In this document: in pieces, positions 43,640-55,365 of the stretch
Numbering within the stretch: the first letter of the stretch is position 1
How the letters are laid out: each line of letters opens with the position of its first letter
NCBI RefSeq assembly: GCF_011043775.1
Contig: NZ_JAAKXY010000001.1
Span: 62,001 to 126,000, forward strand
From: Natronolimnobius sp. AArcel1
Lineage (GTDB): Archaea > Halobacteriota > Halobacteria > Halobacteriales > Natrialbaceae
DNA length: 64,000 nucleotides
Direction of reading: 5' to 3'
Position numbers and translations under genes: made by a program
The notes under the pieces: model-generated
Seen by the model: the letters and a program-made list of their open reading frames with translations, nothing else
What the model was told of the DNA's origin: nothing
Database searches by the model: none

Positions 43640-45616
43640 ATGGTTGATCGGAGCGGGTGGGGACAAGATCGGACCGTTCCGACCGGGTCGCCACACAGCC
43701 CCCCAGCGTGGTTCACCGAACAGGCAAACGTCGCTGACTCGAGTATCTACGAGACGTTTGATACCTCCTGGCCAGCGTGTTGGGAACAGGCGGCTGACTT
43801 GCTGTCATGGGACCGTGAGTACGACAGCGTCCTCGAGACGGACGACGCGCCGTTTTACGAGTGGTTTTCCGGCGGGCAACTGAATGCCGCGTACAACTGC
43901 GTCGACAGACACCTCGAGTCGGGGCGAAAAACTCAGGTTGCGATTCGCTGGGAGGGCAAACACGGCGAGCGCAAGACGTACACATACCGGGATCTGTACG
44001 TGGAAGTCAACGAGTTCGCCGCTGCGTTGCGTGGACTTGGGGTCGAGGAAGACGACGTCGTGACGATCTATTTGCCGATGATCCCCGAGTTACCGATTGC
44101 AATGCTCGCGTGTGCGCGTATCGGCGCACCACACAGCGTGGTTTTTGCAGGACTCTCGGCGGACGCGCTCGCGACGCGAATGGACGCCGCAGACAGCGAA
44201 TTTCTTGTCACCTGTGACGGCTACTACCGCCGCGGCGATGCGTTCAACCAGAAGAGCAAGGTCGATAACGCACGCCTTGCACTCGAGGCGGACATCGAAA
44301 CGGTGGTCGTCGACCGACTCGGCGATGATCTCCCGCACGTCCTCGGTGAGAACGAACACGACTATCACGAGTTGCAGGCCGCCCATGCCGGCGAGACGGT
44401 CGATCCGGTTGCTCGAGACGCCGAGGAGATGCTGTTTCTGATGTATACCTCGGGGACGACGGGCGAGCCAAAGGGCGTGGTGCACACGACCGGTGGCTAT
44501 CTGGCCCACGTCGCCTGGACGAGTCAGGCAGTCCTCGATATCGAGCCCGAAGACACCTACTGGTGTGCGGCTGATATCGGCTGGATTACCGGCCACTCTT
44601 ACATTGTCTACGGGCCGCTTGCACTGGGGACGACGACGGTCATGTACGAGGGGACACCGGACTACCCTGACCGGGATCGGCTCTGGGAAATCGTCGACAG
44701 AAACGCTGTCGACATCTTTTACACCGCCCCAACCGCGATTCGTGCGTTCATGAAGTGGGGCTCAGAGTACCCTGACAAACACGACCTCTCGAGTGTGCGC
44801 TTGCTTGGGTCGGTCGGGGAACCGATTAGCCCACGCCCGTGGCGCTGGTACCGCGAGCATATTGGCAACGGAGAGTGTCCGGTTGTCGACACCTGGTGGC
44901 AGACAGAAACGGGAGCCGTCGTTGTCTCGACGTTGCCGGGTGTGGACGAGATGAAACCCGGCTCGGCCGGACCGGGGCTCCCTGGCATCGAAGCCACCGT
45001 CGTTGACGACACCGGAACCCCCGTCGACCCGGGGGAAACCGGTTATCTCGTTCTCGAGCAGCCATGGCCAGGGATGGCTCGAACGTTGTACGACGGCGAC
45101 GAGCACTATCGCACGGAGTACTGGGAGCGCTTTTCCGACCCAGCCGACGATGAGTGGCGCTACGCAAGCGGCGACGCCGCAGCGGTCGATGCCGACGGCT
45201 ACATCACCGTGCTTGGGCGCATCGATGACGTGATCAACGTCTCCGGGCGGCGACTGAGTACGATGGAGATCGAGAGCGCAATTACCGACGTTGCCGGCAT
45301 CGCAGAAACCGCCGTCGTCGGGCGCTCGAGCGATATCGGCGACACGGAGATCTACGCATACGTTTCGACTGAAAGCGGCTACGAAGCCGACGGGGAGATT
45401 CGAGCGGCGATCATCGACAACATCGACGCGACAATTGGGCCGATTGCCAAACCGACCGAAATTGTGTTCACACCAGAGTTGCCCAAAACACGCTCGGGCA
45501 AGATCATGCGCCGCCTGCTCGAGGATATCGCCAACGGCGCGGAGTTAGGTGATACGAGCGCGCTCCGGAACCCAGAAATCGTCGGCGAGATTCAGGCCGA
45601 ACGCAGCGACGACTGA
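43640..45616 (+). CDS. acs: Acetate--CoA ligase, AMP-forming (copy 1)
   Basis: 658 aa. Activates acetate to acetyl-CoA through acetyl-AMP. YTSGTTGEPKGVVHTTGGYL is the phosphate loop, DTWWQTETG and YASGDAA/DGYITVLGRIDDVINVSGRRL the adenylate core, and PKTRSGKIMRRLLEDIA the C-terminal lysine (the acetylation site in homologues). It differs from copy 2 most at the N terminus and in ISGHR-equivalent residues (SGRRL here, SGHRL there). Confidence 0.93.
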   Translation: MVDRSGWGQDRTVPTGSPHSPPAWFTEQANVADSSIYETFDTSWPACWEQAADLLSWDREYDSVLETDDAPFYEWFSGGQLNAAYNCVDRHLESGRKTQVAIRWEGKHGERKTYTYRDLYVEVNEFAAALRGLGVEEDDVVTIYLPMIPELPIAMLACARIGAPHSVVFAGLSADALATRMDAADSEFLVTCDGYYRRGDAFNQKSKVDNARLALEADIETVVVDRLGDDLPHVLGENEHDYHELQAAHAGETVDPVARDAEEMLFLMYTSGTTGEPKGVVHTTGGYLAHVAWTSQAVLDIEPEDTYWCAADIGWITGHSYIVYGPLALGTTTVMYEGTPDYPDRDRLWEIVDRNAVDIFYTAPTAIRAFMKWGSEYPDKHDLSSVRLLGSVGEPISPRPWRWYREHIGNGECPVVDTWWQTETGAVVVSTLPGVDEMKPGSAGPGLPGIEATVVDDTGTPVDPGETGYLVLEQPWPGMARTLYDGDEHYRTEYWERFSDPADDEWRYASGDAAAVDADGYITVLGRIDDVINVSGRRLSTMEIESAITDVAGIAETAVVGRSSDIGDTEIYAYVSTESGYEADGEIRAAIIDNIDATIGPIAKPTEIVFTPELPKTRSGKIMRRLLEDIANGAELGDTSALRNPEIVGEIQAERSDD

Positions 45617-45737
45617 TTCGGCGTTTCAAATCACGCGAAACTGGATCGATTAGTCAATATTTTGTAGAGCCTCAAACGCACATTCTTGGGTCTCTCTGTC
45701 GATACTATTATGTTCGTCTCTGCTGAAACCGCGAACT

Positions 45738-47975
45738 ATGTCGCTCGAGGAGGCAGGCGAAGAGCGAGTGGGACTCTCGAAACGCCAGTACGAGTCACTA
45801 CTCGACGCTGCTGAAACCTATCGCGAGGCGCTCGTCGTCCAACTTTGCGGTGCAGTTGGCCTTCGACCGGCCGAGTTGGCGCGGCTCACGGTCGGCGATA
45901 TCGAGCAAGTTCGAATGGACCCGCCGCGCTATCTCGTTCGGATTCCTGACGGTGAGGATCGTGACGGTCGAACAGCGTACCTGCCGACGACTGTCGAGCG
46001 AGAGCTGCGACGTTACGCCCGCAGTAACGACCTTTCTGCTGATGACCGGCTGTTCGGCGTGACGCCGCGTCGCCTCCAGATGCTCGTCTCAGCGGTCAGC
46101 GATCGAGCGGCCGAACACACCGACGACCCCGCGCTTGCTGACGTCTCGACAAGCGATCTGCGGCAATACTTTGTGGCTCAAGCGCTCGTTGAGCACGATA
46201 TCAACCCGCGGATCGTCAAAGCCGCAGGTGGCTGGCAGAGTTTCGAAGCGCTTGAGCGCTATCTCGAGGAGCCAACGGATACCGCGCTCGTCGACGCGTT
46301 CGGGGCTGTCGAACGGCCCAGGCCGGGCGAGCAACAGAGCCACGAGGAGTCACGAACGGAGAGCGTCCTCGGTGACAGCGTTATTCGACTGTTGCTCGCT
46401 GCGAGTGATCGCTATGCCCTCATCCGCCTGGATGCGGAGGGCTACGTCGAGCGCTGGAATCGCAGTGCAGCCAGTCTCTTCGGCTACCGGGCTGGCGAAA
46501 TCGTCGGCACGCATCTCTCGACGTTCTACCCCGACGACGCCGTCGAGGCGGGCGACCCCGACCGAACGCTGTCAGCCGCACTCGAGGATGCTGGAACGGA
46601 AGTCGACGGCTGGCGTGTCCATAAGGATGGCTCGCGATTTCGCGCGACAGAGGTCGTCTCGCCGCTTCGAGATGATCGAGGTCGCCACCGCGGGTTCGTC
46701 GTCTTCGTCCGTGACGGAACCGCCACACAGGACGAACTCGAGGAAATGCGTGCCGAGAGAGATACGCTGGCGTCCCGACAGACGATCGCACAGCGGTATC
46801 GAGCGCTGACACAGGGGCTGCTCGAGGCAACAGACCACGAGACTGTCGAACGAAAGGCCTGTCGGGCGCTGGCAGCGGGTGACCCCTACGTCGGTGCCTG
46901 GATTGACCGGACGACGATCGCACAGCGCCAGGGGAAACGGACGACTGCGGGGTTTGCAGCAGCAGCAGCCGAGAGACTTACTCCAGACGAGTGGCCCGTG
47001 GACGGACCGACTACTGCGTCGACGGGTGTGCTCACGCGCGACGTACAGGCGACGATCGATGAAACCTCGTTTACCGGCACGCTTGCAGCTGTCGAACTCA
47101 CTTACGGCGACACGACGTATGGGACTCTCGCAGTTGTGACGTCCCGTCCCGAGGCGTTTGACGACGACGAGTGCGCGTGGCTCGAGACGATCGGTCGCCA
47201 CATCGGCGCGGCAATCGCAGCCGTTCGTCGTCGCAACCTGTTGCTCTCCGATCGGGTCGCCGAACTCGAGATTGTCTGCAAAGACAGCGGTTCGTTCTTC
47301 GTTGAGACCTCTCGGAGCCTCGGCTGTCGATTCGAACTCGAGACGCTGGTACCCGTCGCCGAGTCGACACAGTTGTACTACGTTCGACTCGAGGGGAGTT
47401 CGCCAGCCGAGGTTTTCGAACGTGCGGAGGCCACCGAGGGCATCGCTGACTGCCGGTTAGTCGAAACCGATGCCGAGGGCTGGCGACTCGAGTTCGTCGT
47501 CGACGGCGCTGCGCCGACGCTGACGCTAACGGAGTACGGCGTGACCGTCCTCGAGGCAGTCATCGAAGACGGAACAGCGACGATCACCGGCGAGTGTGCA
47601 GCCGATACCGAACTTCGAACCGTTGTTGACGGGCTGCGAGCCGTCTTCCCCGACAGCAAACTTGTTGGCAAACGCGAGACCGAACGTACCGTCCAGACGG
47701 CTCGAGAGTTTCGGACAGGACTCGAGGATCAGCTTACTGACCGGCAGGAGGCAACGCTTCGAGCGGCCTACTACGGCGGCTACTACGACTGGCCACGCGA
47801 GAGTACGGCCGAAGAGATCGCTGATGCGATGGACGTCTCCTCACCGACCCTGCACAATCACTTGCGAAAGGCCCAACACGAGTTGCTCCAGACCTTTTTC
47901 GACCGGTCAACAGGTGACGGAGAGGCCGGCCGCGAGCGCCTTGAATCGACAGCTGACACAGCTACCCAGAGCTGA
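45738..47975 (+). CDS. Bat-like regulator: integrase-like domain + PAS + GAF + HTH-10
   Basis: 745 aa. Residues 11-190 resemble a tyrosine-recombinase core: GLRPAELARLTVGDI with Arg43, then DLRQYFVAQALVEHDI with Arg142, GGWQS and ERYLEE with Tyr175. The His of the normal HxxR box is absent, so recombination is unlikely. A PAS domain spans about 213-328, a GAF-like domain about 350-500, a Bat-associated region follows, and HTH-10 is at the C terminus (ESTAEEIADAMDVSSPTLHNHL). It lies between the two acs genes and is a good candidate for their regulator. A TACTATTA element at about 45703-45710 fits a leaderless start. Confidence 0.87.
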   Translation: MSLEEAGEERVGLSKRQYESLLDAAETYREALVVQLCGAVGLRPAELARLTVGDIEQVRMDPPRYLVRIPDGEDRDGRTAYLPTTVERELRRYARSNDLSADDRLFGVTPRRLQMLVSAVSDRAAEHTDDPALADVSTSDLRQYFVAQALVEHDINPRIVKAAGGWQSFEALERYLEEPTDTALVDAFGAVERPRPGEQQSHEESRTESVLGDSVIRLLLAASDRYALIRLDAEGYVERWNRSAASLFGYRAGEIVGTHLSTFYPDDAVEAGDPDRTLSAALEDAGTEVDGWRVHKDGSRFRATEVVSPLRDDRGRHRGFVVFVRDGTATQDELEEMRAERDTLASRQTIAQRYRALTQGLLEATDHETVERKACRALAAGDPYVGAWIDRTTIAQRQGKRTTAGFAAAAAERLTPDEWPVDGPTTASTGVLTRDVQATIDETSFTGTLAAVELTYGDTTYGTLAVVTSRPEAFDDDECAWLETIGRHIGAAIAAVRRRNLLLSDRVAELEIVCKDSGSFFVETSRSLGCRFELETLVPVAESTQLYYVRLEGSSPAEVFERAEATEGIADCRLVETDAEGWRLEFVVDGAAPTLTLTEYGVTVLEAVIEDGTATITGECAADTELRTVVDGLRAVFPDSKLVGKRETERTVQTAREFRTGLEDQLTDRQEATLRAAYYGGYYDWPRESTAEEIADAMDVSSPTLHNHLRKAQHELLQTFFDRSTGDGEAGRERLESTADTATQS

Positions 47976-48198
47976 CACAGTGCTCGAGGCAGGCAACTCG
48001 TCTGTAAGCCAATACTAATTCTCTAGATGAGCGCGTAATCTGCCCTTACAGCGGCGAAACAAACGGCTTTCGGACAGGCATTTTCGATATGAGAGTGATC
48101 GTGGACGGACTGTCTTGCACAGGTAGCCCGATAAACCGGTGCTCGGCCGCACACTCATGCTTCGTTCACGCGCTCAATTTTGCACACCTAGAGCGCCC

Positions 48199-48206
48199 TT
48201 TTAGTA
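48199..48206 (+). promoter_or_regulatory. TATA-like promoter of the second acs gene
   Basis: TTTTAGTA, 29-36 bases before the ATG at 48235. The 260-bp spacer upstream is long enough for regulator sites, but I see no clear palindrome. Confidence 0.45.
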
Positions 48207-48234
48207 TCATGGTTATTCATTGACTGTGTGTACC

Positions 48235-50211
<1,977 letters not shown>

Positions 50212-50268
50212 CTGAGCTGTTTCGTTCCAGTTTTCCGACTACTGGGACGGAACCAAACGCAATCAACT

Positions 50269-50691
50269 ATGGCAGATAATACCACTCACGATTCGACAGA
50301 CGCCGCGGAGACGGATGGTGGCGTCACGACGGAAGCGTACCTCGATAAGGAAATAAACATCTTCAAGCCCGCGACGCCGTTCATGCGGGACCATCTTCGG
50401 GTGATCTGGCTGTCGTTTGCCGCGTGGGCTATCGTCGTTTTCGGCCCGACGACCGCGCTACTGATCGAAGCCGAGTTCCTCGACTCGAGCGTGATGACCG
50501 GGACGACGGTGTTGGGCGGCTTCCCGCTGCACTTTTTCCTAGCGGCGATTGTCACGCCGCTTGGCGCGTTGTTGCTCTCGGTCGCATACGCCATGCAGCG
50601 TGACCGCCTCGACACCAAGTACGGCATCTCACACGACGACGATGACCCCGACTCGAGTAGCACCGTTGCTGCTGACGGAGGTGAGAACTGA
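50269..50691 (+). CDS. DUF4212 small subunit of a sodium/solute symporter
   Basis: 140 aa. An acidic tail, then two membrane segments (VIWLSFAAWAIVVFGPTTALLI and FPLHFFLAAIVTPLGALLLSVAYAM) and a YAMQRDRLDTKYGI motif typical of DUF4212. These proteins sit next to and with an SSS-family permease, often for acetate or other short carboxylates. Its TGA shares one base with the ATG of the permease. Confidence 0.9.
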   Translation: MADNTTHDSTDAAETDGGVTTEAYLDKEINIFKPATPFMRDHLRVIWLSFAAWAIVVFGPTTALLIEAEFLDSSVMTGTTVLGGFPLHFFLAAIVTPLGALLLSVAYAMQRDRLDTKYGISHDDDDPDSSSTVAADGGEN

Positions 50692-52391
50692 TGTTAGGAT
50701 TGCTCGAGCCAGTGCTCCTCGAGACGGCGCTCGATGTTGGTGACTTTAAACTCGTTCCGGCGCTGACGGTGGCTGCAATGCTGGCACTGTTCCTTGGTGT
50801 TGGCTACTTCTTCCGCGTAGCTGCAGTCGACGAACTATGGGTTGCCGGTCGCTCGATCGGGTCGATTGAAAACGGGATGGCGATTGGGGCTAACTGGATG
50901 AGTGCAGCCTCGTACCTCGGCGTCGCAGCATTAATCGCGACGCTTGGGTACTTCGGGCTTGCCTACGTCGTCGGCTGGACGACAGGGTACTTCATCCTCC
51001 TGATCTTCATGGCGGCGCAGTTCCGCCGATTCGGGAAGTACACCGCGCCCGACTTCGTCGGCGACCGATTCTACTCCGACTGGGCGCGCGGCATAGCCGC
51101 GTTCACCACGCTCGCCATTGCGTTTACCTACGCGATTGGGCAGGCAAGCGGCATGGGACTGATGGCCCAGTACATCTTCGGCATCTCCTACGAGATGGGC
51201 GTGATTCTGCTGATGGCCGTCACCATCGGCTACGTCGCTCTTTCCGGCATGTTGGGGACGACGAAGAACATGGCCATCCAGTACATCATCCTCATCATCG
51301 CGTTCACGCTCGGTCTCTACGCGACCGGCTGGACGGAAGGCTGGTCTACTGCCCTTCCGTATCTGGAGGCCGGTTCCCAGGTCGCTGAGGCAGCCAGCCT
51401 CGAGGCACAGTTCGTTGAACCGTTCGCGAGTGTGGGCTACTACGGCTGGATCGCACTGGCCTTTAGCCTGATCGTTGGTACCTGTGGACTCCCGCACGTC
51501 CTCGTGCGTTTCTATACGGTCGATAACGAGCGGACCGCCCGCTGGTCGACCGTCTGGGGCCTGTTCTTCATCTGCCTGCTGTACTGGGGTACTGCGACGT
51601 ACGCCGCGTTCGGTGGGCTACTCTACGATAGCGAAGTCAGCGGCGGCGACGGCTTTACCGGTATGGCTGGTGAGGAGGCCGACGCGCTGGTCGTCCTCAC
51701 GACCCAACTCGCGGGACTGCCAGAATGGCTCGTTGGTCTGGTCGCAGCAGGCGCGGTCGCAGCCGCGCTGGCGACGACCGCAGGGCTGTTCATCACGGCC
51801 TCGTCGGCAGCAGCTCACGACATCTACACGAACCTTTACAAGGACAACGCAACCCAGCGTGAGCAGATGGTCGTCGGTCGTTTGACGATCCTCGGTATCG
51901 GTGTACTCGTGACCCTCATCGGGCTCAACCCGCCAGCGCTGATCGGTGAACTCGTCGCGATGTCGTTCGCCATCGCTGGCTCCGTCTTCTTCCCAGTCTT
52001 CTTCCTCGGGCTCTGGTGGGAGCACACGACTCGAGAAGGTGCTATCACCGGCATGCTCACCGGCATCGTCATCTCGTTCGGTGCGATTCTCAACGACACC
52101 GCGATTCCGATGTACACGGGCGTCGAAGAAGCCGTGATCCCGGCACTTGCGACGTGGCTCCCAGGCACGTCCTCTGCACTCGTGGGCGTGCCGGTCGTCT
52201 TCGCCGTGATCATCGTCGTCTCGATTCTCACGGAGGAGCCACCGGAGGATGTCAAACGCCTCGTCCGGCAGTGTCACAGCCCAGAACCGATGAGCCGCAT
52301 GGAAACCGCCGAAGACGTGGCAACTGACGGCGGCACCGACGATTCCGTCGCCACTGACGGCGGCGTCGACACCGACACGGAGGCTGAGTAA
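50691..52391 (+). CDS. SSS-family sodium:solute symporter (acetate/short-acid permease type)
   Basis: 566 aa with about 13 membrane segments. VDELWVAGRSIGSIENGMAIGANWMSAASYLG is the family start (quoted in two parts: VDELWVAGRSIGSIENGM; AIGANWMSAASYLG), and GTCGLPHVLVRFYTV is the SSS signature of ActP-like proteins. The position after acs and DUF4212 points to acetate or propionate uptake. The acidic tail repeats VATDGG twice. Confidence 0.92.
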   Translation: MLGLLEPVLLETALDVGDFKLVPALTVAAMLALFLGVGYFFRVAAVDELWVAGRSIGSIENGMAIGANWMSAASYLGVAALIATLGYFGLAYVVGWTTGYFILLIFMAAQFRRFGKYTAPDFVGDRFYSDWARGIAAFTTLAIAFTYAIGQASGMGLMAQYIFGISYEMGVILLMAVTIGYVALSGMLGTTKNMAIQYIILIIAFTLGLYATGWTEGWSTALPYLEAGSQVAEAASLEAQFVEPFASVGYYGWIALAFSLIVGTCGLPHVLVRFYTVDNERTARWSTVWGLFFICLLYWGTATYAAFGGLLYDSEVSGGDGFTGMAGEEADALVVLTTQLAGLPEWLVGLVAAGAVAAALATTAGLFITASSAAAHDIYTNLYKDNATQREQMVVGRLTILGIGVLVTLIGLNPPALIGELVAMSFAIAGSVFFPVFFLGLWWEHTTREGAITGMLTGIVISFGAILNDTAIPMYTGVEEAVIPALATWLPGTSSALVGVPVVFAVIIVVSILTEEPPEDVKRLVRQCHSPEPMSRMETAEDVATDGGTDDSVATDGGVDTDTEAE

Positions 52392-52393
52392 CG

Positions 52394-52852
52394 ATGTACG
52401 ACACCATTCTCGTCCCCACCGACGGCAGCGACGTTGCAGAGAACGCAGTCGACCACGCAGTCGACCTCGCGAGACAGTACGATGCCGACATCCACGCGCT
52501 GTACGTCGTCGACCTGGATGCAATGGACGTCGCCGTCGGCACCGAACAGATCGACCGCTTTAAACAAGGCAATCTAAGCGACCTGCCCGAACTCGAGCAG
52601 CGAGCCACGGACGCGACTGGCAGCGTCGCCCAGCAGGTCAGCGAGAGCGGCATCGACGTCACGGAGGCGATCATCGCTGGCAACCCGCACACGCAAATCG
52701 CCAACTATGCTGACGACCATGACGTCGACCTGATCGTCATGGGATCGGCAGGCCGTGGCGGCGTCCGCCGGGTGCTGCTCGGGAGCGTTGCTGAACGAAC
52801 GCTGCGCTCGACGCAGAAGCCAGTACTGGTCGTTGACATCGACCGAGAGTAA
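52394..52852 (+). CDS. Universal stress protein (UspA family)
   Basis: 152 aa with a full ATP loop: MGSAGRGGVRRVLLGSVAERTL. It starts two bases after the symporter stop, so it belongs to the acetate-uptake transcript. Usp proteins next to symporters are common in haloarchaea and may modulate transport, but that is inference. Confidence 0.93.
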   Translation: MYDTILVPTDGSDVAENAVDHAVDLARQYDADIHALYVVDLDAMDVAVGTEQIDRFKQGNLSDLPELEQRATDATGSVAQQVSESGIDVTEAIIAGNPHTQIANYADDHDVDLIVMGSAGRGGVRRVLLGSVAERTLRSTQKPVLVVDIDRE

Positions 52853-52894
52853 CGAACTATACGCAGCCGTTTCGTTTTTATTGTTCAGTCTGTC

Positions 52895-53119
52895 TCACTG
52901 CTCGCGCTCCGACGAGCGTGCCAGCTCGAGGCTCGCGAAGAAGCCAAAGTACGCGATGATACCGGCAAGCATGAACATGTAGTACGCCCAGTCTGGGCCC
53001 TCGAGCACGCGAAAGAGCAGATCGACCATCGTTACCCAGGCGACGGCAAACGCGAGGTCGACGAGCAGTCCCCACCGCTCTTCTCGAGCCGTTGTGATCC
53101 ACTCGCGAACGCCGCTCAT
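52895..53119 (-). CDS. Small membrane protein, unknown
   Basis: 74 aa with two membrane segments (VDLAFAVAWVTMVDLLF and WAYYMFMLAGIIAYFGFFASLEL) joined by RVLEGPD. It converges with the Usp gene; a T5 run (52874-52878) lies between. I do not recognise the family. Confidence 0.7.
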   Translation of the reverse strand: MSGVREWITTAREERWGLLVDLAFAVAWVTMVDLLFRVLEGPDWAYYMFMLAGIIAYFGFFASLELARSSEREQ

Positions 53120-53232
53120 TGGCCACCCACCCGGTGACTGCGTCTGCCACTCACCCGTTCGAGCATTACGGTACTGTTTCGCACACCACCGAAAAAAGCT
53201 ATCGACAGCGGCTGGCGACAGGCTGCACCCGG

Positions 53233-53718
53233 TCAGCCGTCCCAGTAGTCGACGTCGTCCTCGAGACGATAGGTGCCCTCAAGCGAGCGCTCATCACGCC
53301 CGCCCGGTGGCGAGCCGACGTAGACCCCGAACGTCTCGTTCTCGGGGTACACAGTGATATCCGGTTCATTCATCGTCGAGAGCAGGAGATATCGCAGCGG
53401 GTCGTCGCTATCGTTGACGATCCGATGGCCACCACGTTCACTTGCGGGGAACGTGACGTAGTCTCCAGTCTCGAGCGGCTGCTCTCCGTCCGCTGCGATC
53501 AACAACCCGTCGCCGGAGAGGACGTACAGCGCTTCCTCGTTCGCCGTGTGATAGTGATAGGGCCACGACCGCGCTCCCGGCGGCAGTTCGTAGAGGCTGC
53601 AACCGATGTCGGCTGCGTCAACAGCGTTCGAGAGTTCTTTCCGGCGAAACTCCGTTTCATCGTCGGCCTCGGGATCGTATCGCTGCCACTCGAGGTCGTG
53701 CTCGTTGCGTTTGTCCAT
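53233..53718 (-). CDS. Cupin-domain protein
   Basis: 161 aa, double-stranded beta-helix. Metal-site motifs are PYHYHTANEEALYVLSGDG (H-x-H with Glu) and DYVTFPASERGGHRIVN (His of motif 2). Small cupins of this type may isomerise or bind sugars or act as sensors. The C terminus contains VGSPPGGRDERS. Specific role unknown. Confidence 0.87.
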   Translation of the reverse strand: MDKRNEHDLEWQRYDPEADDETEFRRKELSNAVDAADIGCSLYELPPGARSWPYHYHTANEEALYVLSGDGLLIAADGEQPLETGDYVTFPASERGGHRIVNDSDDPLRYLLLSTMNEPDITVYPENETFGVYVGSPPGGRDERSLEGTYRLEDDVDYWDG

Positions 53719-53855
53719 ACAGAACCCATTCGGTGTGGTACCATTGAACTATTGAACGCCCGTCACTGACTGCGGCCTGGACTCTCGGTTTGACCGTGAA
53801 ACTCCGCCCAAGCGAAAGCGAAACCACCTAACCGCCGCCGGGACTGCACTCGAGT

Positions 53856-54407
53856 ATGCACACCGAATCGACGGTCGCCGTCCTTCGACTCGGCCACCGG
53901 CCCGGCCGGGACGAGCGGATGACGACCCACGTCGGACTTACAGCGCGGGCACTCGGCGCTGACCGGGTCTGGATCCCGGACAACGCGGGCCAATCGCTCG
54001 AGACGGTCAGCGATATCACGGACCGCTTTGGGGGTCCCTTCGAGGCGGAGTTGACGGATTCGCCGAAGGGAATTATCCGAAACTGGGATGGGCGGGTCGT
54101 TCACCTCACGATGTACGGCGAGCGCGTGCAGGACGTTGAAGCCGATATCCGCGACGCACACGCAGACGGCGAGGACCTACTCGTCGTCGTCGGCTCCGAG
54201 AAAGTCTCCTTCGACGTCTACGAGGAGGCCGACTGGAACGTCGGCGTCACTAACCAACCTCACTCCGAAGTGGCCGGCCTCGCCGTCTTTCTCGACCGAC
54301 TATTCGAGGGACGCGAACTCGAGCGCGAGTGGGAGAATGCGGATCGGCAGGTAATCCCGATGGAGACAGGCAAACGAGTTGAGCCAGCCGACGACGAGGG
54401 ACAGTAG
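53856..54407 (+). CDS. tRNA (cytidine(56)-2'-O)-methyltransferase (aTrm56)
   Basis: 183 aa. SPOUT-fold enzyme found only in Archaea that methylates the ribose of C56 in the tRNA T loop using SAM. It begins VAVLRLGHRPGRDERMTTHVGLTARALGA. DLLVVVGSEKVSFDVYE and NVGVTNQPHSEVAGLAVFLDRL form the knotted SAM site. It acts on the T arm, the same tRNA part that is echoed after tRNA-Leu in this window. Confidence 0.93.
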   Translation: MHTESTVAVLRLGHRPGRDERMTTHVGLTARALGADRVWIPDNAGQSLETVSDITDRFGGPFEAELTDSPKGIIRNWDGRVVHLTMYGERVQDVEADIRDAHADGEDLLVVVGSEKVSFDVYEEADWNVGVTNQPHSEVAGLAVFLDRLFEGRELEREWENADRQVIPMETGKRVEPADDEGQ

Positions 54408-54502
54408 TCGAGTCTCGGACAGAGCGACCGATGGGGCTAATTGCCTGCCGACTTGCCTGTTCGTAGCCAATCTATTTGTGTCCATCCGGTGGCAGATGTC
54501 CT

Positions 54503-54757
54503 ATGGCTGAAACCACGGCAAACACGGACGACCTCTCACGCGACGAAGCAGCAGACCTCCTCCAGGGACTTGCACACGAACTCCGTGGCACCGGTGATGC
54601 AAACATCCGAATCGGCAACAAGACGCTGACACTCCAGCCCAGTTCAACAGTCGAGTACGAAATCGAAGCCGAAGAGCGCTCGCCGATGCTCGGTGGCAAC
54701 CGCGAGGCGGTGTCGGTGACCGTCAGCTGGGAACTTGAGGACACCGGGGCGGAGTGA
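54503..54757 (+). CDS. Amphi-Trp domain protein
   Basis: 84 aa. The N-terminal acidic helix (LSRDEAADLLQGLAHELRG) and beta strands (NIRIGNKTLTLQPSSTVEYEIEAEE ... VSVTVSWELED, quoted in part) match the amphi-Trp domain seen in many haloarchaeal small proteins. Function unknown. The ATG at 54503 begins the conserved helix region. Confidence 0.8.
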   Translation: MAETTANTDDLSRDEAADLLQGLAHELRGTGDANIRIGNKTLTLQPSSTVEYEIEAEERSPMLGGNREAVSVTVSWELEDTGAE

Positions 54758-54802
54758 CACACCCACCCGCACTGGGTTTCCGTGCGGGCAGAAGTTGACA
54801 AG

Positions 54803-54810
54803 ACTTAATG
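54803..54810 (+). promoter_or_regulatory. TATA-like promoter of the tfe operon
   Basis: ACTTAATG, 25-32 bases before the tfe ATG at 54835. It likely starts a tfe-DUF2110-lipoprotein transcript. Confidence 0.5.
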
Positions 54811-54834
54811 GCTGCATGGCGTTAGTGGTAGGTA

Positions 54835-55365
54835 ATGGCTTTTGAGGACCTGCTCGAGGATCCGGTCGTTCAAAAGTATCTTCACGAGCTTGTCGGTCCC
54901 AAGGGGATGCCGGTTGCAGCGGCACCACCTGACGGGGAAGTGACCGACGAGGAGCTTGCAGAAGACCTGGATCTCGAGCTAAACGATGTACGACGGGCGC
55001 TGTTTATCCTGTACGAGAACGATCTCGCAACCTACCGACGGCTGCGAGATGAAGACTCGGGGTGGCTCACCTACCTCTGGACGTTCCAGTACCAGAACAT
55101 CCCGGAGAATCTCGAGGAGGAGATGCACCGTCTCCATGACGCCCTCGACGATCGACAGGAGTACGAACGCACCCACGAGTTCTACCTCTGTGAAATCTGT
55201 TCCATCCGATTCGAGTTCGGCGAAGCCATGGACTTTGGCTTTGAATGCCCCGAATGTGGCTCGCCACTCGAGTCGATGGATAACGACCGCCTCGTCACCG
55301 CGATGGAAGACCGCCTCGCGGCGCTCGAGGACGAACTTAATCTCGATACGAACGCGGACGCCTAA
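54835..55365 (+). CDS. tfe: Transcription initiation factor TFE (alpha subunit)
   Basis: 176 aa. The N-terminal winged helix spans about residues 1-95 (VTDEELAEDLDLELNDVRRAL, LTYLWTFQYQNIPE). The C-terminal zinc ribbon has CEIC at residues 119-122 and CPEC about 15 residues later. It helps open promoter DNA with TBP, TFB and RNA polymerase. It overlaps the next gene by one base (TAATG). Confidence 0.95.
   Translation: MAFEDLLEDPVVQKYLHELVGPKGMPVAAAPPDGEVTDEELAEDLDLELNDVRRALFILYENDLATYRRLRDEDSGWLTYLWTFQYQNIPENLEEEMHRLHDALDDRQEYERTHEFYLCEICSIRFEFGEAMDFGFECPECGSPLESMDNDRLVTAMEDRLAALEDELNLDTNADA

Noticed and set aside
45738-46320. Stand-alone phage integrase gene
   Set aside because: The integrase-like region is in frame with PAS, GAF and HTH-10, lacks the catalytic His, and has no att repeats, so it is part of a regulator.
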